Origin: Lysobacter sp. FW306-1B-D06B
Lineage (GTDB): Bacteria > Pseudomonadota > Gammaproteobacteria > Xanthomonadales > Xanthomonadaceae
Length of the DNA stretch: 64,000 nt
Direction: 5' to 3'
Assembly: GCF_038446665.1 (NCBI RefSeq)
Contig: NZ_CP151802.1
Coordinates: 3,968,001-4,032,000 of the forward strand
Below, one piece after another: positions 8,503 through 17,125 of the stretch. A model generated the notes under the pieces. It was not told the origin of the DNA and did not search any database. It saw nothing but the letters and a program-made list of their open reading frames with translations. The translations under genes and the position numbers were made by a program. How positions within the stretch are numbered: position 1 is the first letter of the stretch; every line of letters starts with the position of its first letter.

Positions 8503-11500
8503 ATGACCTTGAAGACCACCCAGCTTCGCGACGCGATTACCTTCGCGCTCGCGGTGGGCAGCACCGCCGCTGCCGGCACCGGCATCGCCGTGGCCCAGGA
8601 AAGCTCGCAGCAGCCGACCACCCTCGATCGCATCGAGGTGACCGGTTCGCGCATCAAGCGCGCCGACATCGAAACGTCCCAGCCGATCTTCTCGCTGAGC
8701 CGCGAGGACATCTCCTCGCAGGGCCTGACCTCGGTCGGCGACGTGATCCAGAACATCACCGCCAACGGCTCCACGCTCAACAGCACGTTCAACAACGGCG
8801 GTAACGGCGAAACCCGCGTCAGCCTTCGCGGCCTGGGCTCCAACCGCACCCTGGTGCTGGTCAACGGCCGTCGTTGGGTCGGTGGCACGGGCCTCGGCGG
8901 CGCGGTCGACCTCAACACCATCCCGACCGCCGCGGTCGAGCGCATCGAAGTGCTGAAGGACGGCGCCTCGACGATCTACGGCTCCGACGCCATCGCCGGC
9001 GTCGTGAACGTGATCCTGCGCCAGAACTTCGAAGGCGCCGAAGCCAACGCTTACATCGGCCAGTTCGACAAGGGCGACGGCTTCCGCCAGGGCTACGACT
9101 TCACCATCGGCACGACCTCCGACCGCTTCTCGGCCATGCTGGGCTTCGGTTACGTCAAGGAAGAGCCGGTCATGGCCGGCGATCGCGATATCTCCAAGGA
9201 GCCGATCGTCGGTACCGGCAATGCCTTCGGCAGCTCGACCTCGCCGAACGGCAACTACAGCGTCACCAACAACGCCTGCCGCGGCGCACCGACGGCGACC
9301 AACCCGCTCGGCCCGCTGCTGCGCTGCCTGCCGAACGGCCAGGTGGGTTCGTTCACGTACAACAACGGCCAGAGCGGCGCCAACTGGCGTCCGCGTTCGG
9401 TGCCGGCCGACATCTACAACTTCGCGCCGGACAACTACCTGCTGACGCCGCAGGAGCGCCGTTCGGTGTTCGGTAGCGCCACCGCCGACATCACCGATGA
9501 AGTCCGCTTCAAGTCGACGATCACCTACAACCAGCGCGTCTCCGAGCAGCTGCTCGCGGCGATGCCGGTCGTGCTGGGTCGCGCGGCTCCGGGCACCAAC
9601 GCTTCCGACATCCGCGTCAGCGCGACGAACTTCTACAACCGTCCGGAAAACGGCGGCATCGGTCAGGAAGTCGACTGGATCCAGCGTCGCGCCGTCGAGA
9701 CCGGCGGTCGTTCGTTCAACCAGGACGTGCGTACCTTCGCGATGTCGGCCGGCCTGGAAGGCACGCTGAACTTCGCCGAGAAGTACTTCGACTGGGAAGC
9801 CGGTTACTTCCGCGGTGAGAACAAGGCCAACAACACCACCTTCGGCCTGTTCAACGTCATCGCGCTGCGCCAGGCCCTGGGCCCGTCGTTCCGCGACACC
9901 GATGGCGTGATCAAGTGCGGCGCGCCGGGCGCGATCGTCACCGGCTGCGTGCCGATGAACATCCTCGGCGCTCCGGGCACGATCACGCAGGACATGCTGG
10001 ACTTCGCGACGTTCACCGCGCACGACGAGTACAGCTACACGCAGAAGAGCTACTACGCCAACATCAGCGGCGATCTGTTCTCGCTGCCGGGCGGCCCGCT
10101 GGGCTTCTCCTTCGGTCTGGAACACCGCACCGAAGACGGCTACGACTCGCCGGACGCGCTGATCAACTCGGGCAACACCACGGGCAACGCGCGCACCGCG
10201 ACCGCCGGTGGCTACGACCTGGACGAGGCCTACCTCGAACTGGCGATCCCGGTGCTGGCCGACCTGCCGGGCGCCAAGCTGCTCGACTTCTCGCTGGCCA
10301 CGCGCTACTCGGATTACTCGAACTTCGGCGACACGCTCAACAGCAAGTTCGGTTTCCGCTGGAAGCCGATCGACGACCTGCTGGTTCGTGGTAACTGGTC
10401 GGAAGGCTTCCGCGCGCCGTCCATCGCCGAGCTGTTCGCCGGCCAGGCCGACTCGTTCCCGCAGCTCGCCGACCCCTGCAACGTGAACAACTTCGCCGAC
10501 CAGATCCCGGCGGCGCAGGCACAGTGCGTGCGTGAAGGCGTTCCGGCCAACGGCTACGTGCAGAACAACCCGCAGATCCGCATCACGGTCGGCGGCAACC
10601 CGGAACTGCAGCCGGAGAAGTCCGAGTCCTACACGCTGGGCTTCGTGTACAGCCCGAACTACGTGGAAGGCCTGGACGTCTCGCTGGACTGGTGGCAGAT
10701 CAAGATCGAGGACGCCATCACCACGATCGGCGGCGCCAACATCATCCAGCAGTGCCTTGACTCGGGCGGCACCAGCCCGGCGTGCTCTCTGTACAGCCGT
10801 GAACCGGGTGGCCAGATCATCGACCTGCTCGACACCACCACCAACATCGGCGGCACGAAGGTGGAAGGTTACGACCTGACGGTGAGCTACCGCCTGCCGG
10901 AAACCGCGTGGGGCAAGTTCAGCTTCACGTGGGACACCACCTACATGTCGAGCTACGAGAACGACATCAACGGTAACGGTGTCTACGGTGAGGACAACCT
11001 CCAGGTTCCGGCCATCGGCGCTCCGTTCTTCTTCGACGAAGGCGGCAACCTGGTCGGCGAGTACGACGGTCCGAACCAGTTGAACTACTGGCGCATCCGC
11101 TCGAACCTGGCCACGCGTTGGGAGATGGGCGACTGGGGTGCGACCTGGAACGTCCGCTACTACTCGTCGCAGAGCGAGCCGTGCCAGAACTTCGAGGACT
11201 ACGGTTACTCGTTCCTGTGCACCGACCACACCCGCACCACGGGCCTGCCGACGGACAGCAACGGCAACGGCGTTTGGGACGGCACGGCCGGTGGCGACGC
11301 GATCACGCCGGTGGCGTCGGCCGAGCACCACATCGGGTCCACGACGTACCACGACGTGAGCGCGTACTGGAATGCGCCGTGGAATGCGCGCATCACGGTC
11401 GGCATCAACAACCTGTTCGACAAGAATCCGCCGATCTCGGCGACGACCTTCGCGAACTCGTTCGACCCGCAGTACGAAGTCCCCGGCCAGTTCTTCTACT

Positions 11501-11523
11501 TCCGCTACTCGCAGAAGTTCTGA
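8503..11523 (+). CDS. TonB-dependent receptor, tandem copy 2
   Basis: 1006 residues. Signal peptide (M-TLKTT-QLRDAI..., cleavage near AVA at 31), LDRIEVTGSRI at 41-51, then plug motifs TSVGDVIQNITANGSTLN, RTLVLVNGRRW and VERIEVLKDGASTIYG. The barrel ends in QFFYFRYSQKF. It is strikingly similar to copy 3 over the whole length (for example QPIFSLSRxDI, GYDSPDALINSGNTTGNART and NWSEGFRAPSIAELFAGQADS are shared), so the two arose by a recent tandem duplication. Copy 1 is an older relative. Outer-membrane, energised by TonB-ExbB-ExbD encoded elsewhere. Its own promoter and terminator allow separate expression. Confidence 0.93.
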   Translation: MTLKTTQLRDAITFALAVGSTAAAGTGIAVAQESSQQPTTLDRIEVTGSRIKRADIETSQPIFSLSREDISSQGLTSVGDVIQNITANGSTLNSTFNNGGNGETRVSLRGLGSNRTLVLVNGRRWVGGTGLGGAVDLNTIPTAAVERIEVLKDGASTIYGSDAIAGVVNVILRQNFEGAEANAYIGQFDKGDGFRQGYDFTIGTTSDRFSAMLGFGYVKEEPVMAGDRDISKEPIVGTGNAFGSSTSPNGNYSVTNNACRGAPTATNPLGPLLRCLPNGQVGSFTYNNGQSGANWRPRSVPADIYNFAPDNYLLTPQERRSVFGSATADITDEVRFKSTITYNQRVSEQLLAAMPVVLGRAAPGTNASDIRVSATNFYNRPENGGIGQEVDWIQRRAVETGGRSFNQDVRTFAMSAGLEGTLNFAEKYFDWEAGYFRGENKANNTTFGLFNVIALRQALGPSFRDTDGVIKCGAPGAIVTGCVPMNILGAPGTITQDMLDFATFTAHDEYSYTQKSYYANISGDLFSLPGGPLGFSFGLEHRTEDGYDSPDALINSGNTTGNARTATAGGYDLDEAYLELAIPVLADLPGAKLLDFSLATRYSDYSNFGDTLNSKFGFRWKPIDDLLVRGNWSEGFRAPSIAELFAGQADSFPQLADPCNVNNFADQIPAAQAQCVREGVPANGYVQNNPQIRITVGGNPELQPEKSESYTLGFVYSPNYVEGLDVSLDWWQIKIEDAITTIGGANIIQQCLDSGGTSPACSLYSREPGGQIIDLLDTTTNIGGTKVEGYDLTVSYRLPETAWGKFSFTWDTTYMSSYENDINGNGVYGEDNLQVPAIGAPFFFDEGGNLVGEYDGPNQLNYWRIRSNLATRWEMGDWGATWNVRYYSSQSEPCQNFEDYGYSFLCTDHTRTTGLPTDSNGNGVWDGTAGGDAITPVASAEHHIGSTTYHDVSAYWNAPWNARITVGINNLFDKNPPISATTFANSFDPQYEVPGQFFYFRYSQKF

Positions 11524-11563
11524 TCGGTACATTCGTCCCGTACGAATGGCACTTGCGTTACTT

Positions 11564-11593
11564 CTACGGCCCCGAAAGGGGCCGTAGTTGTTT
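11564..11593 (+). terminator. Intrinsic terminator after TBDR copy 2
   Basis: Ten-base-pair stem CTACGGCCCC / GGGGCCGTAG with a GAAA loop, followed by TTGTTTG, 40 bases after the stop. The T tract is interrupted, so some read-through is possible. Confidence 0.8.
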
Positions 11594-11649
11594 GTGGCCG
11601 TTGCAGAAATGAAACGACGGCCGTTCAGAATGTTGAAGATTAACAACAC

Positions 11650-11766
11650 TTTAAGTATTGGCTCGGCGGGTCTACCATCGGCCCGACCTTGCCGGACTTG
11701 GCGTGGTTTTTTGCTCCGCCGGCGGGGTTCCCATGGGAACAAACTGAGACCGACTTGGAGAGAGCG
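11650..11766 (+). promoter_or_regulatory. Promoter and structured 5' leader of third tandem TBDR
   Basis: TTTAAG (11650-11655), 17-base spacer, TACCAT (11673-11678). The leader keeps the same plan but has diverged: CCTTGCCGGACTTGGCG and a GGCG/CGCC stem, then the 14-base perfect palindrome GTTCCCATGGGAAC (11729-11742), then TTGGAGAGAGCG before the ATG at 11767. The ATG inside the palindrome opens only a four-codon frame (M-G-T-N-stop). Confidence 0.55.
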
Positions 11767-14700
11767 ATGATCTTGAAGACAACAAAGCTCCGGGACGCCA
11801 TTAGCATGACGCTCGCCCTGGGCACGACAACCGCAGTCGGCATGGGTACCGCACATGCCCAGGACCCCGCCCCCGCCCCCGACCAGGAAGCCACCACCCT
11901 CGATCGCATCGAAGTCACCGGTTCGCGCATCAAGCGCGCGGACATCGAGACTTCGCAGCCGATCTTCTCGCTCAGTCGCGACGACATCGCCGCACAGGGC
12001 CTCACCTCCGTCGGCGATGTGATCCAGAACATCACCGCCAACGGTTCCACGCTCAACACGACGTTCAACAACGGCGGCAACGGCGACACCGGCGTCAGCC
12101 TGCGCAACCTCGGTGCGAACCGCACTCTGGTGCTGGTCAACGGCCGTCGCTGGGTCGGCGGTGCATCCGGCACCGGCCTGGGTGGCCAGGTCGACCTCAA
12201 CTCGATTCCGACCGCCGCGGTGGAACGCATCGAAGTGCTGAAGGACGGCGCCTCGGCGATCTACGGTTCCGACGCCATCGCCGGCGTTGTCAACGTGATC
12301 CTGCGCCAGAACTTCGAGGGCGCCGAAGCCAACGCCTACATCGGCCAGTACGACAAGGGCGACGGCTTCCGCCAGTCCTACGACTTCACCATCGGCACGA
12401 CGTCCGACCGCTTCGCCGCGATGCTCGGCTTCGGTTACGTCAAGGAAGACCCGGTGATGGCGGGCGACCGCTACATCTCCAAGGAGCCGATCTACACCAC
12501 CGGCGCAGCGCTGGGCGGCAGCTCCACCACACCCGACGGCAACTTCAGCGTGCGCTTCGGCGAGTGCTTCACCGACCCGGACGATCCGGATTCGGCCACG
12601 CGCTGCCGTCCCAACGCGACGCCGGGCAGCACGGGCACACCGAATTCCCCCGGCAGCTTCACCTATGACCGCGGCGCGGCGAGCACGGCATGGCGCAACT
12701 TCACCGGTGCCGACATCTACAACTTCGCGCCGGACAACTACCTGCTCACCCCGCAGGAACGCCGCTCGGTGTTCGGCAATGCCTCGGTGGAAATCACCGA
12801 CGACATCCGCTTCAAGACCACGCTGACCTACAACGAACGCCAGTCCGAACAGCTGTTGGCGGCGATGCCCATCACGCTGGGCGTGCCGGTCGCCGGCACC
12901 AACGCCGGCAACGTGGTCATCAGCGCCGACAGCATCTACAACCCGTTCGGCGAAGACATCGACTGGGTGCAGCGTCGTGCGGTTGAAACCGGCGGTCGCC
13001 GTTTCAGCCAGGACGTGCGCACTTTCGCGATGAACGCGGGCTTCGAAGGCACGCTGAACTTCGCCGAGAAGTACTACGACTGGGAAGCCGGCTACTTCTA
13101 CGGGCGCAACAAGGCCAACAACACCACCAACGGCCTGTTCAACGTGATCTCGCTGGGCAACGCGCTGGGGCCGTCGTTCGTCGACGCTGAAGGCGTGCCG
13201 ACCTGCGGCACGGCAACCAATCCGATCGCCGGATGCGTGCCGATGAACCTGCTCGGTGGCGCGGGCAGCATCACGCAGGACATGCTCGACTACACGACCT
13301 TCGTCGCGCACGACGAGTACAGCTACACGCAGAAGACCTACTACGCCAACATCGGCGGTGATCTGTTCGATCTGCCCGGCGGTCCGCTCGGCTTCTCGGT
13401 CGGTGTCGAACACCGCACCGAGGACGGCTACGACTCACCGGATGCGCTGATCAATTCCGGCAACACCACCGGCAACGCGCGCACCGCCACCAACGGCGGC
13501 TACGACGTGGACGAGGCGTACCTGGAACTGGCGATTCCGCTGCTCGCGGACCTGCCGGGCGCCAAGCTGCTCGACTTCTCGGTGGCCACGCGTTACTCGG
13601 ACTACAGCAACTTCGGCGACACGCTCAACAGCAAGTTCGGTTTCCGCTGGAAGCCGATCGACGACCTGCTGATCCGCGGCAACTGGTCCGAAGGCTTCCG
13701 CGCACCGTCCATCGCCGAACTGTTCGCCGGCCAGGCCGACTCGTTCCCGCAGCTCAGCGATCCCTGCAACCAGGTCAACTTCGGCAACCAGACGCCGCCC
13801 GCGCAGGCCCGCTGCCGCGCTGAAGGCGTGCCCGACGGCGGGTATGCGCAGAACAACACGCAGATCCGCATCACCGTCGGCGGCAACCCGAACCTGCAGC
13901 CGGAAAAGGCCGAGTCGACCACCGCCGGCTTCGTCTACAGCCCGAGCTTCGTCGAGGGCCTGGACGTTTCGCTGGACTGGTGGAAGATCAAGATCGAGGA
14001 CGCGATCACCACCGTCGGCGGCGCCAACATCATCCAGCAGTGCATCGACTCCGGCGGCACCGGCGCGACCTGCGATCTCTACAGCCGCCAGCCGGGCGGC
14101 GAGATCCTGTCGCTGCTCAACACCACGGTGAACATCGGCGGCACCAAGGTCGAGGGTTGGGACATGACGGTGAGCTACCGTCTGCCCGAGAACTCCTGGG
14201 GCAAGTTCAGCTTCACCTGGGACACGACCTACCTGTCCGAGTTCCTCAACGACAACGACGGCGACGGCCGTTACGGCGAGGACATCTTCACCGAGCCGGC
14301 AATCGGCGCGGAGATGGCGGCCAACGAAGGCGGCAACCTGGTGGGCGAGTACGACGGCCCGAACCTGCTCAACTACTGGCGCATCCGCTCCAACCTGGCG
14401 GCGCGTTGGGAGAAGGGCGACTGGGGCGCGACCTGGAACGTGCGCTACTACTCGTCGCAGAACGAGCCCTGCCAGGCCTTCGAGGACTACGGCTACGCCT
14501 GGTTGTGCACCACGACCGGCCGCACCCGCAGCGTGCCGACCGACAGCAACGGCAACGGCATCTGGGACGGCCCGGCCGGCGGCGACAGCTTCACGTCGAT
14601 CGCCGCGAACGAGCACCACATCGGCGCCTCGACCTTCCACGACGCCAGCGTGTACTGGAATGCGCCGTGGAACGCGAAGGTCACGGTGGGCATCAACAAC

Positions 14701-14811
14701 CTCTTCGACAAGAACCCGCCCATCGCCTTCACCTCGTTCGCCAACTCGTTCGACCCGCAGTACGACCTGCCCGGCCGCTTCTTCTACTTCCGCTATTCGC
14801 AGAAGTTCTGA
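11767..14811 (+). CDS. TonB-dependent receptor, tandem copy 3
   Basis: 1014 residues from ATG 11767, the position equivalent to the starts of the two paralogues (M-ILKTT-KLRDAI). Signal cleavage near AHA (31), then a Pro/Ala-rich linker (DPAPAPDQEATT) and LDRIEVTGSRI. Plug and barrel motifs match copy 2 almost block by block, and the end is RFFYFRYSQKF. The main differences from copy 2 lie in predicted outer loops, for example an extra FTDPDDPDSATRC segment near residue 265, where surface loops are expected to decide ligand choice. An in-frame ATG further upstream (11689) would place extra residues before the signal peptide and was rejected. Confidence 0.93.
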   Translation: MILKTTKLRDAISMTLALGTTTAVGMGTAHAQDPAPAPDQEATTLDRIEVTGSRIKRADIETSQPIFSLSRDDIAAQGLTSVGDVIQNITANGSTLNTTFNNGGNGDTGVSLRNLGANRTLVLVNGRRWVGGASGTGLGGQVDLNSIPTAAVERIEVLKDGASAIYGSDAIAGVVNVILRQNFEGAEANAYIGQYDKGDGFRQSYDFTIGTTSDRFAAMLGFGYVKEDPVMAGDRYISKEPIYTTGAALGGSSTTPDGNFSVRFGECFTDPDDPDSATRCRPNATPGSTGTPNSPGSFTYDRGAASTAWRNFTGADIYNFAPDNYLLTPQERRSVFGNASVEITDDIRFKTTLTYNERQSEQLLAAMPITLGVPVAGTNAGNVVISADSIYNPFGEDIDWVQRRAVETGGRRFSQDVRTFAMNAGFEGTLNFAEKYYDWEAGYFYGRNKANNTTNGLFNVISLGNALGPSFVDAEGVPTCGTATNPIAGCVPMNLLGGAGSITQDMLDYTTFVAHDEYSYTQKTYYANIGGDLFDLPGGPLGFSVGVEHRTEDGYDSPDALINSGNTTGNARTATNGGYDVDEAYLELAIPLLADLPGAKLLDFSVATRYSDYSNFGDTLNSKFGFRWKPIDDLLIRGNWSEGFRAPSIAELFAGQADSFPQLSDPCNQVNFGNQTPPAQARCRAEGVPDGGYAQNNTQIRITVGGNPNLQPEKAESTTAGFVYSPSFVEGLDVSLDWWKIKIEDAITTVGGANIIQQCIDSGGTGATCDLYSRQPGGEILSLLNTTVNIGGTKVEGWDMTVSYRLPENSWGKFSFTWDTTYLSEFLNDNDGDGRYGEDIFTEPAIGAEMAANEGGNLVGEYDGPNLLNYWRIRSNLAARWEKGDWGATWNVRYYSSQNEPCQAFEDYGYAWLCTTTGRTRSVPTDSNGNGIWDGPAGGDSFTSIAANEHHIGASTFHDASVYWNAPWNAKVTVGINNLFDKNPPIAFTSFANSFDPQYDLPGRFFYFRYSQKF

Positions 14812-14834
14812 GCGGGTGTGTCGCTTGCACGACC

Positions 14835-14866
14835 GCTACGGCCTCGCATGAGGCCGTAGCGTTTTT
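14835..14866 (+). terminator. Intrinsic terminator after TBDR copy 3
   Basis: Eleven-base-pair stem GCTACGGCCTC / GAGGCCGTAGC with a GCAT loop followed by GTTTTT. A TACACT element just downstream (14869-14874) can serve as the -10 box of the oxygenase gene at 14908. Confidence 0.88.
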
Positions 14867-14907
14867 GGCTACACTGCGGACATCGCTGCCCGTCTGTCCG
14901 GTTCCGC

Positions 14908-15567
14908 ATGCCCTTCGAGATCAACCCCGTCTTCGCGGTCCCGCTGGCGCAGGACATGCTGCCCGATGCGTCCGGCCTCAATGCGCAACTGCGCGCGCTG
15001 ATCCTCTCGCGCGAAGCGCAGGGCGACCGGTACGCCAATCCGAATCCGTCGCTGAAACAGCAGCACGGGGTGTTCGAGAGCGACTTCAACCTGTTCGCCT
15101 GGCCCGAGGCCTGCGTGCAGCAGCTGCGGCAGTTCTGCTGGGCCACGCTCGGCCGCGCGATCGCCGATCTCAATGGCTACACCGCGCAGGAAATGCAGCG
15201 GCTGCAGATCTTCTCGCACACCTGGTTCCATGTGACCCGGCACGGCGGGTTCACGATCATGCATACGCACCCGATGGCGTCGTGGTCGGGCGTGTACTGC
15301 GTCGACCCGGGCACCACGCCGCCAGATCGGCCCGAGTCGGGCGTGCTTCGATTCCACAATCCGCATCACTACAGCAACTACTTCATGGACGCGGGCAACC
15401 AGCGCTTGCGTGCGCCGTATCACCATGGCACGTACAGCATCCGGTTCCAGGCGGGGCAGCTCGTGCTGTTCCCGTCGTGGCTGCAACATGAAGTGCTTCC
15501 GTTCTATGGCGACGATGAACGCATCACCATCGCGTTCAACTGCTGGTTCGGGATGAAGGAAGGCTGA
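14908..15567 (+). CDS. Putative 2OG-Fe(II) oxygenase, TIGR02466 type
   Basis: 219 residues. Iron and co-substrate residues typical of the superfamily are visible: H119 and H121 in IMHTHPMASWSGVY, a distal H194 in FPSWLQHEV and R205 in GDDERITIAFN, which should bind 2-oxoglutarate. The HP-x-A-x-WSGVYY-like block and FPSWLQHEVLPF are the signature of the TIGR02466 family of putative 2-oxoglutarate/Fe(II) dioxygenases, whose substrates are unknown. Cytosolic, no signal peptide. It lies just after the third TBDR terminator with its own weak -10 (TACACT, 14869-14874). A second, different 2OG oxygenase occurs at 20931-21515, together with sulfotransferases. Confidence 0.85.
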   Translation: MPFEINPVFAVPLAQDMLPDASGLNAQLRALILSREAQGDRYANPNPSLKQQHGVFESDFNLFAWPEACVQQLRQFCWATLGRAIADLNGYTAQEMQRLQIFSHTWFHVTRHGGFTIMHTHPMASWSGVYCVDPGTTPPDRPESGVLRFHNPHHYSNYFMDAGNQRLRAPYHHGTYSIRFQAGQLVLFPSWLQHEVLPFYGDDERITIAFNCWFGMKEG

Positions 15568-15628
15568 GGGCGCGCGGCGCGCGGCTTCGAACGCGCGGTG
15601 GTGCGGTGCGATGGCTGGGATTGAACGC

Positions 15629-15850
15629 GGCGGACGGAGCGTTTTGCTCCGATGGCCCGAGCGTTAAGCTCGGCGTGCGGGGCTTTTTGCTCGGACGTCC
15701 GAGCTTGGAGCTCGGTGCACGGAGCTTCTTGCTCGGATGACCGAGCTCGGAGCTCGGCGTGCGGGGCTTTTTGCTCGGACATCCGAGTCTTGAGCTCGGC
15801 GCACGGAGTTTCCTGCTCGGACGCCCGAGCTTGGCGCTCGGCGTGCGGAG
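15629..15850. repeat. Tandem array of 42-base units with internal inverted repeats
   Basis: Four full units start at 15659, 15701, 15743 and 15785, each exactly 42 bases, flanked by partial or decayed copies on both sides. Each unit carries CCGAGC-N5-GCTCGG and GCTCGG-N4-CCGAGC type arms, for example GCTCGGACGTCCGAGC, so the array can fold into alternating hairpins. Units 1 and 3 (GCGTGCGGGGCTTTTTG) are more alike than 1 and 2, and 2 resembles 4, suggesting a two-unit duplication. No unique spacers, so not a CRISPR array. Confidence 0.85.
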
Positions 15851-15928
15851 TACCCGGCGCGACCGCGCCAGCCGGCGAGCGAGGCTCGCATCGCGTGATG
15901 CCTTTCCAGTGCGTGAGGATTCGGAAAC

Positions 15929-15956
15929 TTGGATTCCCGCCTTCGCGGGAATGACG
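15929..15956. repeat. REP-like dispersed palindrome
   Basis: TTCCCGCCTTCGCGGGAA followed by TGACG: a near-perfect inverted repeat around a CTTC turn. Related elements occur at 27685, 27831, 56656 and 56730 in this window, in both orientations and always between genes. Confidence 0.8.
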
Positions 15957-16030
15957 GCTTCGGGTGTCCGGTGTTGAGGGGGCGAGTGAGAGAGAAGCGG
16001 GGGCGCACCCATCGCCTGCCCTCACCCCAA

Positions 16031-16056
16031 CCCCTCTCCCGCATGCGGGAGAGGGG
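16031..16056. repeat. Perfect 26-base palindrome
   Basis: CCCCTCTCCCGC joined through AT to its own complement GCGGGAGAGGGG. It is preceded by CCCTCACCCCAA, and a degenerate relative of that prefix occurs at about 63853 (CCCTCACCCCAACCCTCCTCC), so this is probably a second dispersed intergenic repeat family. Confidence 0.65.
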
Positions 16057-16078
16057 CTCGCACGGTAGAAGGCCCCAA

Positions 16079-16105
16079 AGAAAAAGGGCCGCCTTGCGGC
16101 GGCCC
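16079..16105 (-). terminator. Intrinsic terminator of the DUF4097-like gene / ECF operon
   Basis: Read on the minus strand: GGGCCGCC-GCAA-GGCGGCCC followed by TTTTTCTTT. It lies 32 bases after the stop of the minus-strand gene that ends at 16137. Confidence 0.9.
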
Positions 16106-16136
16106 TGCGGTGTGTCGCTTGCAGGCGCTCCGCGCC

Positions 16137-17051
16137 TCACTCCAAACGCAGCGTCGCATCTCCGGAGAAACTCTCGATCGTGATGTCGCCGTCGCCGCTG
16201 CCGTAACGGTGGTCGAAGCTGGAACCCGGGCCGTGCTTGGGCCGGATGATCTGAGCGCCCGGCGCCGCGAGATCGCCGCTGAAGCTCTCGCCGCGCACGT
16301 TCGCCGACAGGTTCCTCGGCAGGGTCAGGTCGAGGTCGCCGCTCACCGTTTCCAGCGAGATGCGGCCGTTGCTCGCCAGCGCGGTGTGGATGTTGATGTC
16401 GCCCGACACCGTGGAGCCCGACAGCTTCTGCACGCGGCTTTGCAGCGTGCTCACGTCGATACGGCCGGAGACGGTTTCCACGCGCACTTCGCCGTCCAGG
16501 CGACCGCGCAGGTTGAGGTCGCCGCTGACGGTCTCGGCGCTGACGCGGCTGGAGTTGATCGTGAGCTGCAGGTCGCCGCTGACGCTGTCGAAATCGGCCT
16601 CGCGCGGCGCGGCGGCGACGGTGACTTCACCGCTGACCGTGTCGACGGACAGTTCGTTGGATGCCACGCCCTCGATGTTGACGTCGGCCGAGACCACGTC
16701 GATGTCCAGGTCCGCGCGGATCGGCACCGTCAGGATCAGGTCCGTCGGCTCGCTCTTGTCGCTGCCGAACATGCCCATGCCGCCGCGGTTGGGGTACTTC
16801 ACGCGCACGTTGAGGTGCTCGCGGTCGCCTTCGACTTCCAGGCGTTCCACGCCCGCGCCGAGGCTGCCTTCGATCTTCACTTCGGACTTGTCCCAGGCGC
16901 GCACGACCACGCTGCCTTTGACGTTCTCGATCTCGATGCGTCCGCGCGGATCCAGCGGGCGCGTCTCGTTGATCGGCGTGGCGGCGAAGGCGCTGTGCGC
17001 CGCCAGCAGGGCCAGGCCGAATGCGAGGCGTTGGAGGTGGGCGCGGGTCAT
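16137..17051 (-). CDS. Exported DUF4097-like beta-repeat protein, last gene of an ECF operon
   Basis: 304 residues with a signal peptide cleaved near AFA (23). The mature protein is a string of short beta repeats with the motif V-S-G-(D/E): DTVSGEVTV, DSVSGDLQL, ETVSGDLNL, ETVSGRIDV, STVSGDINI, ETVSGDLDL, ESFSGDLAA and ESFSGDATL at the end. This is the DUF4097 / putative auto-adhesin pattern, expected to build a right-handed beta solenoid. It starts at 17051 behind a GGAGA site. It follows the sigma and anti-sigma genes on the same strand after a 74-base gap and ends at a strong terminator, so it is probably part of, and possibly the output of, that signalling unit. Function unknown. Confidence 0.82.
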   Translation of the reverse strand: MTRAHLQRLAFGLALLAAHSAFAATPINETRPLDPRGRIEIENVKGSVVVRAWDKSEVKIEGSLGAGVERLEVEGDREHLNVRVKYPNRGGMGMFGSDKSEPTDLILTVPIRADLDIDVVSADVNIEGVASNELSVDTVSGEVTVAAAPREADFDSVSGDLQLTINSSRVSAETVSGDLNLRGRLDGEVRVETVSGRIDVSTLQSRVQKLSGSTVSGDINIHTALASNGRISLETVSGDLDLTLPRNLSANVRGESFSGDLAAPGAQIIRPKHGPGSSFDHRYGSGDGDITIESFSGDATLRLE

Positions 17052-17125
17052 GGAGATTCTCCGGGAAGCGTTCTTCGGTTCTTGGGACGAAGCGGCAAAG
17101 GGTCGGGACATCGGGGCATTCACCA

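Larger units (their letters stand above)
15568..16136. other. Gene-free, repeat-rich spacer
   Basis: About 570 bases between two convergent genes without a credible coding region. It contains, in order, a tandem array of 42-base palindromic units, a REP-like palindrome (15929-15956), a 26-base perfect palindrome (16031-16056) and a minus-strand terminator (16079-16105). Open frames run through it on both strands, but they translate the 42-base unit into low-complexity Arg/Ser/Ala repeats and have no recognisable start signals. Confidence 0.7.

Noticed and set aside
8389..13413. A 1674-codon open frame on the minus strand opposite TBDR copies 2 and 3
   Set aside because: It is the antisense shadow of GC-rich receptor genes with strong codon bias; it spans a gene boundary, has Arg/Val/Asp/Gln-rich translation and no domain or start site.
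15659..15850. CRISPR array
   Set aside because: The 42-base units are contiguous, with no unique spacers, and no cas genes are present.
15504..16025. A 173-codon minus-strand frame across the repeat spacer
   Set aside because: It is mostly the 42-base unit translated (E-Q-E-A-P-x-T-E-L style repeats), overlaps the oxygenase end and lacks start signals.
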